Positions 11,198-24,100 of a stretch of DNA of 64,000 nt are shown here, piece by piece. The stretch covers positions 132,713 to 196,712 of the forward strand of contig NW_006920410.1 in assembly GCF_000344685.1 (NCBI RefSeq), given 5' to 3'. Origin of the DNA: Gloeophyllum trabeum ATCC 11539. Taxonomy: Eukaryota > Basidiomycota > Agaricomycetes > Gloeophyllales > Gloeophyllaceae. The stretch's first letter is position 1. Every line of letters begins with the position of its first letter. Under the pieces are notes generated by a model. It made no database searches. It had not been told where the DNA came from and was given only the letters and a program-made list of their open reading frames with translations. Made by a program: the position numbers and the translations under genes.

Positions 11198-13114
11198 ATG
11201 TCTACCAGTAGTGAAAGGCCAGCGCCCCGCAAGAAAGCTAAGCTCACAAGGGAACAAAAGGCTGCTCGGCAGGAACGCAGTCACTCCCTGTGGAGCGATA
11301 TTGAGGCGGCGCGTCGACAGTACCATGAAACATTGAATATCCTTGCTGAAAAACATGACCGGTATGTGATGCTCTGACCGTTTCTCACCTGTTGCCAGGC
11401 TTACGCCGCCTGCCAGGTCAAAGGAGTATATCTCGGCCCAGCTGTTTGCACCACCAGCACCATCTCGCCGAGATACACTCTTCAATGCTGTTGTCCACAG
11501 TGAGGCGGCGAAGCGACGTGAACAAGGTCAGCTGCTATCTGCAACCCAGAGTCTCGTGTTCTGCTCACCCCATCATAGGAACGTTTCAAGGACGTGATGC
11601 TCTCCCTAACCTTACACGGGAACTGCGAGATAATCCGTGGTGGGAGTCTCTGCCTGTCGAGGAGCAGAACCGCCTCATCAATGGGCTGGAGGAGAGCCGA
11701 AAGGAGAAGCGCGAGGTGAAGAAGGTTGTACCTCGTGACATTGGTCGTGATATCCAGGCCACAATGGACCTTGTGGATACACTAGTAAGACCTGGCTCAC
11801 GTCTTCATCAAGCCACTTCTGACAACATAACACAAGCTTACCGGTCTTCAGATGCGGACGGGGTGTGAGGTCTTCTACGCTGTCCTTAGAGGGGGGGTTA
11901 TGGACCCTTTCCGACCGCGCTTCTACTATACCCCTAGAGCGCAGGAATCTATGGTCACTGTAACAAAGCAATCAGTCGAAGAACTCGGAATGAAAGTTGA
12001 AGCATACATCACCAGCGGAGTCCCTGGTTTAATCAAAGAAACTCGTGTTAAGTCGAGCTCGGCCTATAAAAAGCTCGTTCGGTCAGCAGTGCTTGATGGT
12101 CTACGTGAGGCAGATAGCGCCCGTATCTGATAGTGACTGTTCTGACCCACATCTGTAGGTGACATGGTACGCAAACGAGGCTACGACGAATCAGCATTGC
12201 CTGCCCAGATGGAGTACGAGCGGTACGATGAACTATGTGCGACATGGGGCGTCGAGTTGGTGGGGTGGCCGGAAGATCCTATTCGCAATCCGAAGCACAT
12301 CCCCACTATCGGGCGGCTCAAGCATGTCTACGAGCTGCTTCAAGGTGGTCAGTGTCATTGGAAGCTTCTCGACGACGCCACCTGGGACGAACGAAAGAAT
12401 GCCATGCGAGGCAAGATCAGGCTGCGTCAGCCTCGTCAAGAGCAGATAACGAACCGGAAGAGGAAGAGTAGCGAGTTGGTGGACTCTACTGACGAAGAGA
12501 ACGAAAGCGAGGGAGATGGAGAAAGTGAACAAGACGAGGATAACCAGGCGGACGTAGTCCGCAGGGACAGTCCTCCGGTCAGACTGGACAACCACGACGA
12601 CATGGATGACAACACCCTTGCCCCTACCGACTTGAATAATGCAACACCTGCCGCTGTCATGGACCACAGTCACGATGAGAACCGTCCCCCCCTCACCATG
12701 CAGTCGCAGACCGTTGAAGACAACCATGGCGAGGACGACGAGGGTAGCATCGACCGGCATGTCCTCGGCGATCGTGGACAGGTTGTGACCTCGGTCGGCC
12801 AGACGTATTCTGCCCTCCAGGACTTGTTCTCGGGTGCTATACAAGGCATCGACGATCAACAAATGACCGGTTCTTATGAAGGCTTCGGTGCACTGCCTGG
12901 CCCGGGCCATGACCTCGGAGATTTGCACAACGTACCTTGTCCCTCGTCGTCCTCTACTCAAGCACCTGCTCCCGCTGATCCGTTCTTCCAGCTATTTCCT
13001 GGCGCCTCCCTCGATGGCTCTGCGGATGCTCAAGACGCATCCTCCCTCGATCCCGCTCTCTTCCCCTTTGACTTGATGATGGACTTTGGCATGCCTTCGA
13101 CGTTCTCATCCTGA
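11198..13114 (+). CDS. KDZ-borne companion protein C, acidic, unknown function
   Basis: Five exons (11198-11361, 11399-11526, 11579-11784, 11852-12104 and 12159-13114) join in frame to 568 aa. The N-terminus is basic and Lys-rich (PRKKAKLTREQKAARQ), a possible nuclear signal. The middle contains TRELRDNPWWESL and, at the start of the last exon, a block with WGVELVGWPEDPIRNPKHIP. Its GVxxxGWP core reminds me of uncharacterised proteins multiplied in basidiomycete genomes, but I cannot name the family. From about residue 355 on it is very rich in Asp and Glu. It ends in hydrophobic-acidic patches (FFQLFPGAS, LFPFDLMMDF) that resemble transcription activation domains. It sits 132 bp before the right inverted repeat. 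A DNA-binding activator of the element or of host genes is a reasonable inference, not shown. Confidence 0.75.
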
Positions 13115-13246
13115 AGTTATACAGCTGTCGTAACAATCCAACCTTCTCGTTAAATGCCCACTTACCTTACAGCGTATAAACTTTAAGTTCCTTTGTATAG
13201 ACTTAGTCATAGCCTTATAGTCCTCATAGATAAGACCGGTGCAGCG

Positions 13247-13516
13247 AGAGGCAGAATGAGGGCGTTCCACGTCAGGTTGCTCGACGTCGCCCGCTATAAT
13301 ATAGTACGTAGGGACAGGAATATCTAATTTAATACATGAGTGCTGAGACGTCTAAGTCAAGGGGGTACAGGTGGGGTGCCCAGAGGGGGGGCGGTGGGGT
13401 GCCCAGGGGGGGCGTTCAGGTGGGGTGGCAAAATAAGGTTTTCGAGACCCCTTGGTCTCGCGTCTTAGGGCGTAGTCCCAAGTCTAAGGGCTCTCGCTTT
13501 TGGTGTCACTCGGGTG
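13247..13516. repeat. Right terminal inverted repeat of the KDZ element (270 bp)
   Basis: Mirror of 4904-5173. On this strand the G-rich block reads GGTGGGGTGCCCAG followed by G-runs, repeated at about 13,370, 13,393 and 13,420. The hairpin CGAGACC-CCTT-GGTCTCG is at 13443-13460. The outermost bases are CACTCGGGTG. Confidence 0.9.
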
Positions 13517-13523
13517 GCTCAGG
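13517..13523. repeat. Target site duplication, right copy
   Basis: GCTCAGG, identical to 4897-4903 and directly outside the right inverted repeat. Host sequence resumes at 13524. Confidence 0.85.
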
Positions 13524-14034
13524 AGGCGGAGTTCGAATTACAACGCGTCGGTGGCGGGAGTCTTGTAACGCTCACCCGTCAGTTCGAGCGGTAAACGAGC
13601 TATTGTTCGTCGTCGCTGCCCCATCACTCCAATCGGGCCGTTCCATAGGAAAGGTGAGGCAGTATTTAAGCTATAGGCCGCTGGTTTTGCGCCTTTGCTT
13701 CCTCTCATCAGGAGAGATCTGGGAAATCATAGGGAATTCCCATGCTTGCACCTCCACTTTTCGACGGTGTTTGGTCTCTTAATCTTTACACACTTGATTT
13801 TCTACCAAAGTGACTTCACAAGGCATCATAACATAGGCCTATATGTATACCTACCAAGCCGCTAAGTCTCCCATTGCGTACAGCGCGAGTTTCAGGGGAA
13901 GTGTAAAAAATCCAGCTTTTACAGATCCCCCGCAATGATAGTATTTTGCGCGTAAGGACTCGACTCAGGACTCGTAATTAATATAACATGAGATTCCCTC
14001 ACACGTGACAAGTCGCGTCCTGGCACCTCCCGTC
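13524..14034. other. Intergenic region between transposon and ASK1
   Basis: No gene is supported. At 13,914-13,942 it holds the inverted partner of 4607-4635, so the transposon appears to have entered an older inverted-repeat sequence. The word CTCAGGACTCGTAA at 13,965-13,978 is one of a dispersed set also present at 3.15 and 57.98 kb. The ASK1 promoter must lie in the last few hundred bases. Confidence 0.5.
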
Positions 14035-16270
14035 ATGTCGAACTCCGCTGACCAGACCGCCGACAATGGTCAGTATCTTCCGGTACGGCAACCGACAGAC
14101 GACAGAAAGCCTATTAAACCGAATCCACCACGATTCGTGCCCAGCGCTGATCCGGACTCGATAGTCGTACCTGGGCTCGATACAACAGCACCGGTGAACG
14201 ACCAGATTGATTATATCGAGCAGTTGATCACCGTCAAACTGCAGGTAAGTCTCAACAATAACGGGTTACTATGAAGTGGGAAGGGTGGGAATTGTATTAA
14301 GATGCCGGCTGGAGCTTTTGGCTGTTTCAGAACGAGACATACGGTATGCTCATACGGTATGCTAGAATGTGGACGAGAACATCGCGAAAGTTCATCATCT
14401 CCTTACTACAAGGATGTTGCCTGCTTTCAAGAAGTATGCCGTAGGTACGGAGCCCGTACGAGAAGCAGCAAAGGTGCGCACACGATCGTTCCTCGGGCTT
14501 TTTCGTAAGAACTCATGCATGCCTCAGTTCTGGGTCAACTTCTTTGAGAAAGCCGCTCGTGTACGACTGCCTATTTACGACGAGATCTCCACCGCTCAAG
14601 AGCACACAGAGCGTGAAGAGCAGGAAACGGAGCATACACAGACGGAGACTGACGAGCATCCCCACTCTGAAGCAGATGTCACAGCGCAACCAGGTTCATT
14701 CGATCCCGATCGCACTCCCTCAGAGAGCTCCTTTATGCCAGGTCAAGGCGCCGTCTCATCCACTCCTGCTGCGTTCTCGCGACACCGATCCGACGCAAGG
14801 CAGGAGAGTTTCGCGAGCCAAGGATCCGACGACGCCCCGTGGGCACGCTCGCTCGAATCCCCTCTTGTCCGCCTGGACAGGGAGATACAGAGCCTCTCGC
14901 TCGAAGAGCACGCGCCACCTCCCTCGCTAGCATCCGATGCGCCTTCCGTGTATCTCGACCCCAGCGTCGGCCACGAGCGCAGCTACACTGCAAGACAAGA
15001 TAAGGGTAAATCCCGCGAGATTCCTGAGCCGCTGCTGCACAACGTCCTCCGATCTAAATTAATGAAGAACGAAGTGCAATCGGCGCATCCGCCACCTGGG
15101 CGCGCAGGCCAGACGTCGCCGCTCAAGTTCCGCCGCAGGCCCGCTACGCCCAAGGCCCTGAATCCGTTCCTGCCCCCAGAGACCAAGCCCGAGGAATGGA
15201 ACGGCATGGTCGATCTCAGGAAGACCCCGCTGGTTTCGCCTCGGCGGGGGGGTCATATTTCTTCTTACACCTCGGCTGGTCCTTCAGCAGCACCCAAGAC
15301 GCCCGAAGAACAGGACGACGACGAGGACCTCTACCCGCCAGGCATGTCACCTCTGACCACTATCCAGCTGCCCACCCTCGCAAGGCCCTCCTTCGCCCCG
15401 GCCTTGGGCCGGTCCCCAAGCAAAGAAGCCGCCAGAAGGATCGGGCGCGATCTTATCAGCGACGCGCAGAGACGCGGTGGGAAGGGCACAGTGGAGACCA
15501 GCCTGAGCTCGATGCCCACCCCGCCATCTCTTCAGCGGTACACGCGCGATGCTTACGAGCCGCGGCGTGTTCCCGGGACCGACGTCAGCTCGAGCGGCGT
15601 GGACACGAGCCTCGAAAGTCTGATGAGACGCGTGGGCCTCAACGTCCAGGGTTCCGCAGGAGAGGGAAGATCCGCCACCCTCTCCGCCGCCTTGTCTGTA
15701 CCATTATCCACCCTGCGTGGACCTCCAGCGCCAGCCGTGGCATCTTATCGAGAGCCTTCTCCACCTGCTGAGGAGCAGCTGCAGACTCCAGAGCCGGTGT
15801 ACGATCTGCGGCACGTCCAAGACGACGACACGGTACTGGGACGGGGGACATACCAAGAAGACTCGTTCGACTCGTTCGACGACTCACTCGACGAAGTCAA
15901 CGACACCGCGCACCCGTCCGCCGCATTCCTCATGGCGTCAGCGCAGCGCGGGCCGAACGATCTCGACGACTCGTTCGGCTCGTCGGATAGTGGGGACTCG
16001 CTGCAGTACGCGGGCCCGCCGATGGTGTTTGACGACGGCGTCGGCTTCGACTCATTCGACGACGACATGTACGACGACGAGGGACCGACGGAGACGCTCT
16101 TCGGCGCGCGCGGACCGCAGGGCATGGACCAGTTGCAGCTGAGGAGCCATGGGCTGCTGGAGGAAGATACCATTGGGGTAGGCCAGCAGATGGCAAGGGC
16201 TGGCAGGATTGCCCGGAGTCCCAGCCACGGAGCGGAGAACATCGACAACGTCCCGATGCTAGGACAATGA
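14035..16270 (+). CDS. ASK1: DASH complex subunit Ask1
   Basis: Three exons: 14035-14244, 14366-14473 and 14528-16270 (686 aa). Ask1 is part of the DASH/Dam1 ring that couples kinetochores to spindle microtubules. The conserved N-terminal domain is clear: DYIEQLITVKLQ, NVDENIAKVHHLLTTRMLP, AVGTEPVREAAK, FWVNFFEKAARVRLPIYDE. The second intron (54 bp, a multiple of three) could be misread as coding, but removing it restores the family spacing EAAK-FW. The remainder, about 550 residues, is low-complexity Ser/Pro/Asp-rich sequence with many SP/TP sites, plausible Cdk targets as known for yeast Ask1. It contains repeated DSFD and FDS motifs (residues about 545-615) whose role is unknown. It converges on HOG1. 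Confidence 0.88.
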
Positions 16271-16778
16271 AATCGCACACTTGAACTGACACCTTGGTAC
16301 TTACCGCGTACGATGAAGAGAGCTAGTGTCCTCATCCACGCAGAGTACGACCAATCGTGAATTACAGCCGAGTAATACAAGTTAGTCTCTCGCCGACAAC
16401 GTGTATAGCGGCGACCTACAAATACTTCTGTTTGGTACTGGTACTGTTTATTACACTGCCACTACTTGCTTCAATGCCTGTCTTATCAAGCAACAGGAAA
16501 AGGAAAGGGAGAGTACATTGGTCCTACACCGACCGAGCAAGAAAGGGGGATCTATCACGCCTGGAAGCGAAGAAACAAGAGACAGACGGAGGGTCCATGA
16601 GAATAGATACGGGGGTGAGAGGCCGTTATGAAGCGGCGGCTGCAACGGGTTGTCCAGGCCCGCCTGCACCGTCTTCGGGGCCTGAAATAGGCCCTTCGGG
16701 AATACCACTCGCATTGGTCGTGGCCTCGCCCACCTGGTGAAAATCTGCGGGACACGACACTCGATACGATACTCAGAC
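16271..16778. other. Intergenic region between convergent ASK1 and HOG1
   Basis: About 508 bp between two stop codons; it should contain both 3' UTRs. No gene or repeat recognised. Confidence 0.5.
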
Positions 16779-18827
<2,049 letters not shown>

Positions 18828-19333
18828 CTTCTCGGGGCGTTTCTCTTCGTCGTGAGCGGGTCCGTGCGCGTCTAAAGTGCCTCAAATCGTCCGAACGATG
18901 TCAGAAGGAAAGGTGTCGTGAAGGCAGGAGAGAACGAAGAAATGAAGTATCGTTCAGCCGACGGACCAAATGTGGTAACCTGTCGTTTACATACGGAATC
19001 GCAAGGGCCCGAGTTCCTTTTGCCCTTATGTTTCTTTCAAGGCTTTTGTCTTCTATATCATATAGTTCTATCAAAACATATCCAGACCTCGACACAGGCC
19101 CTCCATGTCGTTCCTCACAACGACAAACGACCTTCCTCACAGTGGTCGGCAAGATATGATGTCAGAAGGGACTTAAAGCGGAAGGTCGGCAACAGGACCT
19201 CGCCCTGCGCAAGCGTACCGGCGGCAAGCCTTCATATAATTACTCAGACTTGTAATAAACGCAGGGACTTTCCCAAGCCCAGCTGTTGGACTTTATTTCG
19301 GGAGGGCTCGCTGTTCGTTTCTCTCCAACCACC
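18828..19333. other. Divergent promoter region HOG1/MCR1
   Basis: About 506 bp between the start codons of two divergently transcribed genes. It must hold both promoters. I found no motif that I would assign with confidence. Confidence 0.45.
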
Positions 19334-20888
19334 ATGTTGTTTTCCCGGGCAGCAGTACGCGCACGACCCATCGTGAGTGCACCCGTTTTCTACCCGCAAT
19401 TTCCGAGGAGCGGGTGACTGAGATGCGTTCCGTACTGGTTGCAGGCCGTCAACGCTAGACGGTGGGCGAGCACCGAGGCGAAGAAGCCGTCGTCGAACTG
19501 GAGCCTGTACCTCGCTGGCGCGGGTGTAGCGGGCTTGGGTGCGTACGTGTACTTAGACCGCACAGGGAAGGCACAGGCGAAGCCGAAGGCGCTGGGTCCG
19601 AGCCCGCTGGACCCGTCGAAGTTTGTCGAGTTCCCGCTGAAGAAGGTCGAGCCATACAACCACAATACGGCAAAGTGAGTGTTTGCATATATCTGTAGTC
19701 CTACGTCGTGTCTGGTGGCTGGGGCGGTATGTCGGGAGCCCGCCCGACTTGGGCGGGTTTTACTGTCACCATGTGTGCATGAGTGGTAGACGCTCTGCGG
19801 TGACCTTAGTATGGTTGCGGACGTTCTCCGAGTCACTCAGACTCCGCCATTGACAAAATGCTGTACGCAATGTACATCCGACATTCATCCGGGCTGACTA
19901 TATCCAAGTGGAAGACTTCATGAACTAACGCGCCTTTAGATACACTTTCGAGCTCCCGGAAAACACGGCTGCCCAGCTCCCAGTAGCTTCCTGCGTGTAC
20001 CTCAAGGCCTTCGGCGACAACGCTCCCAAGGATGCGAAGGGCAACCCGGTCGCGCGCCCGTATACGCCCATCTCTCCGCCTGACCTCCCCGGCGAGTTTG
20101 TGTTCTTGATCAAGAAGTACGACACGGGCGTTATGACACCCTGGATTGCCAACATGAAGCCTGGTGATAAGATCTCGGTGAAGGGCCCCCTGCCCAAATG
20201 GCCGTACAAGAGTTAGTATATATCTGTCGTTGACTCGTTGGGTTCCTTGGCTTACATTGGGGTGTAGTCAACGAGTTTGACGACGTCGGGATGATTGCTG
20301 GTGGTAGCGGAATGTAAGTTCCGTTCTACACCCGTAAGTGCATTTGTGCAACATGCTGACCCGCCGAAGCACGCCCATGTACCAGATCCTGAAGTACGCA
20401 CTCGAGGACCCGTCGAATAAGACGCGCTTCAAGCTCATCTTCGCGAACGTGACCGAGAAGGATATCCTGCTCAAGGAGGAGTTCGACGAGATGAAGAAAA
20501 AGTATCCGCAGACGTTCGATGTTATCTACACCGTCGACCAGCCAAGTCCCGAGTGGAAGGGACCGGTTGGGTATGTCAACGCGGACCTGGTGAAGAAAAC
20601 ATTCGCGCCGTCCAATGTTGGTGACAAGGTCAAGATTTTCGTCTGCGGTAAGTCAAGTCTTCATTCTCTTGTCATTCACATGTGATCTCGTGTCTAGGTC
20701 CTCCCGGCCAGGTCAACTCTTTAGCGGGCCCCAAGGCCAGCATCAAGGACCAAGGAGAACTCAAGGGTGTCCTGAAGGAGCTCGGGTACAACGAGAACCA
20801 GGTAAGTCTCGTGCCCGACTTACGCCTCCTTTGTCATGAAAGATGGTGACTGATTGACTTTACTCCCTCCCAGGTGTTCAAGTTCTGA
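19334..20888 (+). CDS. MCR1: NADH-cytochrome b5 reductase, mitochondrial type (Mcr1-like)
   Basis: Seven exons: 19334-19372, 19445-19674, 19940-20211, 20268-20313, 20370-20647, 20698-20801 and 20874-20888 (327 aa). It is a flavoprotein passing electrons from NADH to cytochrome b5 or other acceptors. The start is Arg-rich (MLLFSRAAVRARP), a mitochondrial targeting feature. A transmembrane stretch follows (LYLAGAGVAGLGAYVYL, about residues 30-46), as in the outer-membrane/intermembrane-space Mcr1. The FAD site is RPYTPISPPD; the flavin/NADH domain has GGSGITPMYQIL and CGPPGQ; the protein ends in VFKF, as ferredoxin reductase-family members commonly end in F. Intron 2 is long (265 bp). Confidence 0.9.
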
Positions 20889-21196
20889 GCGCCCTTCGCG
20901 GTAGCTAGTGTAGAGTTGATGTGCTGTATGTAGGGAAATCCCATGTCATTGTTTTTATCCTGCAGTCTCCAGTTGGACGTCTCCGCTTGCCTGCAGAGAC
21001 GGCCCGGAAATTTAAAGCTCTGAGCTGCGTGTAAGGAACAAAGCTCACGTGCACGACGCGTGGCGTTAGGAAGCTTCAATCCTCCCTTGACCTTGTACAT
21101 ACGCACATAGACTGGCTTGCGTATCAGCTACGACGGCGTCTACATACATTTCTTTGGCGCGCTGAATCGCAACTTTTGCTAGGTCTATCGCGAAAT
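20889..21196. other. Intergenic region MCR1/UBP2-like
   Basis: About 308 bp containing the MCR1 3' end and the promoter of the downstream deubiquitinase. No further feature recognised. Confidence 0.4.
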
Positions 21197-24100
21197 ATGG
21201 GCTCCGAGAATCTAAAGGAGTCCCGCAGACTACCCAGACCTCTACCCAGCACGCCCACTGGTTCTCCAGAACCAAGGCCACAAGCCAAAGCCACTGGAGT
21301 ATCGCCTACCAACTTCTATGGATCGTCTGCGAAACAACAGCCTCCTAAACATCCATCGCTGGGTACGTCACACACGAAATATTGCTCTCCCTCGCCGCCG
21401 CTCCGCTATTCCTCGCCTTTCCGCGAACCAGAGCTCGTTTCTGAGGAACCCGTGCCCGAACTAGACGAAAACGGATGGGGCACCGCTGCAGAGACTGGCA
21501 GCAGCGCCTGGGGTGACGCATGGCCGACATCGTTTGTGAATAACTTGGACTCGGGCTGGGCAGGCGGGCAGGACACTGGCGACTTCGGCTCCGGCCTGGG
21601 GCTCATAGGCGGCTCCAGCATGAACGGGATGAAGGTCGAGATTGACGGGCGGAGCGAGGAGGAGGAGAAGGGCTGGTGGGACCCCGCCGTCCGCGCGAAG
21701 CACGCGCGCCCCGGCCCCGGCGTCCTCCCGCCGCTACTCGAGCAGCGCCTGCACAATTCTGAGCATACGCTCTACTCGGTGAGTGTGTCCCCGCCCGACA
21801 TCAGGCCCGACCACGAGCCGCCCGCGGGGTTCGCGCTGCCGAGCGCGGACGAGGTGCACACGGCGGTGCCGCACCCGCACGCGTATTATTGCAGGAGACA
21901 TAATGGGTGGGTGCTGCTGCTGTGGCGCTCGTCCTCGGTCGCGCCGCCGCTGGCGAAATCGTTTCAGGAGACGATGCAGGAGAAGGGCATCGTGCTTCCT
22001 GACCAGAATCGGCGGAAGCGGACCACGACGTGCGTGGGCGAGGGCGAAAACCCACTGGGCGGCCCGTCGAACAAGACGCACCATTTCCATCATTACCCCC
22101 GTGCGGTCGACGCCCTGCACCTCAATCCCCCGTTCCAGCGGCGGGAGTGGGAGCAGCTGCAGAAGAGGAAGCAGGCAAGACGGCGAGTGACTATCCTCGG
22201 CAATCTGGACGAGCAGATGGTGATGTCCGATCCCGCTGCCAGCGACAAGATGGACGAGGACGCGTCGCAGGCTGAGGCTGAGGGCGACCTGTTGGACCTC
22301 TACATGTGCTGCCAGTGTTCGTTCTACTGCGTCGTCTCCCCGGAGGTCATCCCCGGCGTCATCTCGTCCAAGTACATCGAAGATTTCATCAGGGACAAGC
22401 GCGAGCACCCCGCGCCGAATATGAATCCGGATATGAGCGTTATCGGCGGGTTGGAGACGATCATCACGTACGTCACGTCTGAGCAAGTGTTGCGAATACT
22501 CATGGCGAGACGTCTTATGTCCATAGAGTCATCGAGAATAAGCTGTGGAAAGCGAATGATCGCGCGTTACCCGTCATGCGCCCTGCGTTCCAGAGGAAGC
22601 TGGGGTGGAACAGTACAGTGTAAGTGTTGGCTTCAGACAAAGCAGTTTGACTTCAGCTAATCCTGGGCAGTGGCGCTATATTCTCATCCCTGTCGTTCGA
22701 GTTGAACAGACAAGAGGAGACGATACGCCCGCCGAACACGAATCCAAGCACGCCGGAGGGGCTATCGAACCGGTCGAAGTTGCTCCGCGCCTGGGTCGAG
22801 CTCAGCGCGTTGTCGGTCGATTACATAAAACGATTCGGTAAGGGATATCCGTAAACTGGCCGATGGCGTTGCTGATATCTCGAATCTGGGCAAGCCAATA
22901 ACCTGAAGGACTACGAGTCTCGGCCCAACTGGGTGAAGATAGAAAACACTAGAGAGATGTACCAGACCGCAATAGGAGCACATATACAACAGAGTGAGGT
23001 GGTAATAAAAAGTGTAACGGCTCTGCCGACTAACTCATTCTTCAGTTCCTCGTGGTTTGTTACCCGATGCACTTCTTCAATACTCTGCCATTTCTAAGGA
23101 TTGGGAGGCCCTCGGTATGACGCCGACGTCTTATTCCTGGGGTGAGAGAATCTGCCACGCATCAGGGTGGTATATGTCTCATCAATAAATGTTGCTGTAG
23201 AACTCCTCGTATTTGCGTACCTTGCGCAGTGCCGCTGCGACCCCGCTCACACAGCCGACTATTTCACCCACCTTTGCAACATCGTCTTCGCCTTCCAGAC
23301 TTTAGGCGTAACCTGTCCTCAGGAGCTACAAAACTTCGTCATCCAGGAGCGCTCGCGTTCCAGGTTCACGCACGACGAGCTGCAGCAGGCCATCACAACA
23401 CTCGGGTTCGGGCAGGAGAACCGCCTGCGCATGGACTTTGACGAGGAGACGGACGACGAGTTCGTCAAGATGGCGTGGCGCGACGCGCTGAAGGAGGCGT
23501 GGAAGCACCCCGAGAGCAGCGCGAAGCGGAAGGAGGTGCAGGATGCGCTGATGATCCTCGCGCAGGCGCGGGGGAGCGCGGACTTGATGGCAGCGTATAA
23601 TAGCGAGCAGGGGAATGGGATGACGCCGGAGCGGGCGTATACGACGCTGGAGGTGCCGGCTGATGTGGATGAAGAGATGTTGATTACTGTCTTTGTCATG
23701 AGGGTTGGTGATTCGCGTCACTCTTTGACTATTCAGCTAACAAAGGATCTCCGCAGGTTGAAGAGCGGCCGGCTCAAGTGGAGACTATGCGGGATGCGTT
23801 GAGCGTGATTGCTGAAGTACGTGAAAGCACTCGTCTGAAGCAGTTCCTCGAAACCGGCAAAGATCGTGAGTAGCCCGACTCTCATTATGAGAGGATTAAC
23901 TTGACTCTACTTCTTTCGTAGCGGGAGTGATAGTCCCATCCGTTAGTCCAGATACTCCCCGCGGTCTCAATCAGCTTGGAAATACATGTTACCTCAATTC
24001 TCTACTGCAGGTAAGACTTGATATGTTCTTGTATGCTTCAATATACCGAATGAGCGCTCGTAGTATTTCTATACGATCAAGGATCTCCGGGAAGCTGTCT

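Larger units (their letters stand above)
4904..13516 (+). mobile_element. Complete KDZ-type DNA transposon, 8,613 bp
   Basis: The element is bounded by 270-bp terminal inverted repeats that begin CACCCGAGTGACACC on each strand and look identical over their length. It is flanked by a direct 7-bp duplication, GCTCAGG (4897-4903 and 13517-13523). Inside are three plus-strand genes: a KDZ-family transposase (5290-8903) and two companions (9183-10861 and 11198-13114). KDZ elements (Kyakuja, Dileera, Zisupton) are a eukaryotic cut-and-paste superfamily strongly expanded in basidiomycetes. Intact ends, target duplication, matching repeats and an uninterrupted spliced transposase frame together suggest a recent insertion that may still be mobile; that last point is inference. 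Confidence 0.93.

Noticed and set aside
12233..12961. 242-codon minus-strand frame opposite companion gene C
   Set aside because: Antisense shadow of the acidic exon of gene C (Asp/Glu codons read as Val/Leu/Ile).
13524..13560. T-arm-like GAGTTCGAATTAC
   Set aside because: No cloverleaf can be built around it.
13336..13782. 148-codon frame starting inside the right inverted repeat
   Set aside because: It is a translation of the G-rich inverted repeat; the same peptide appears from the left repeat, so repeat identity explains it.
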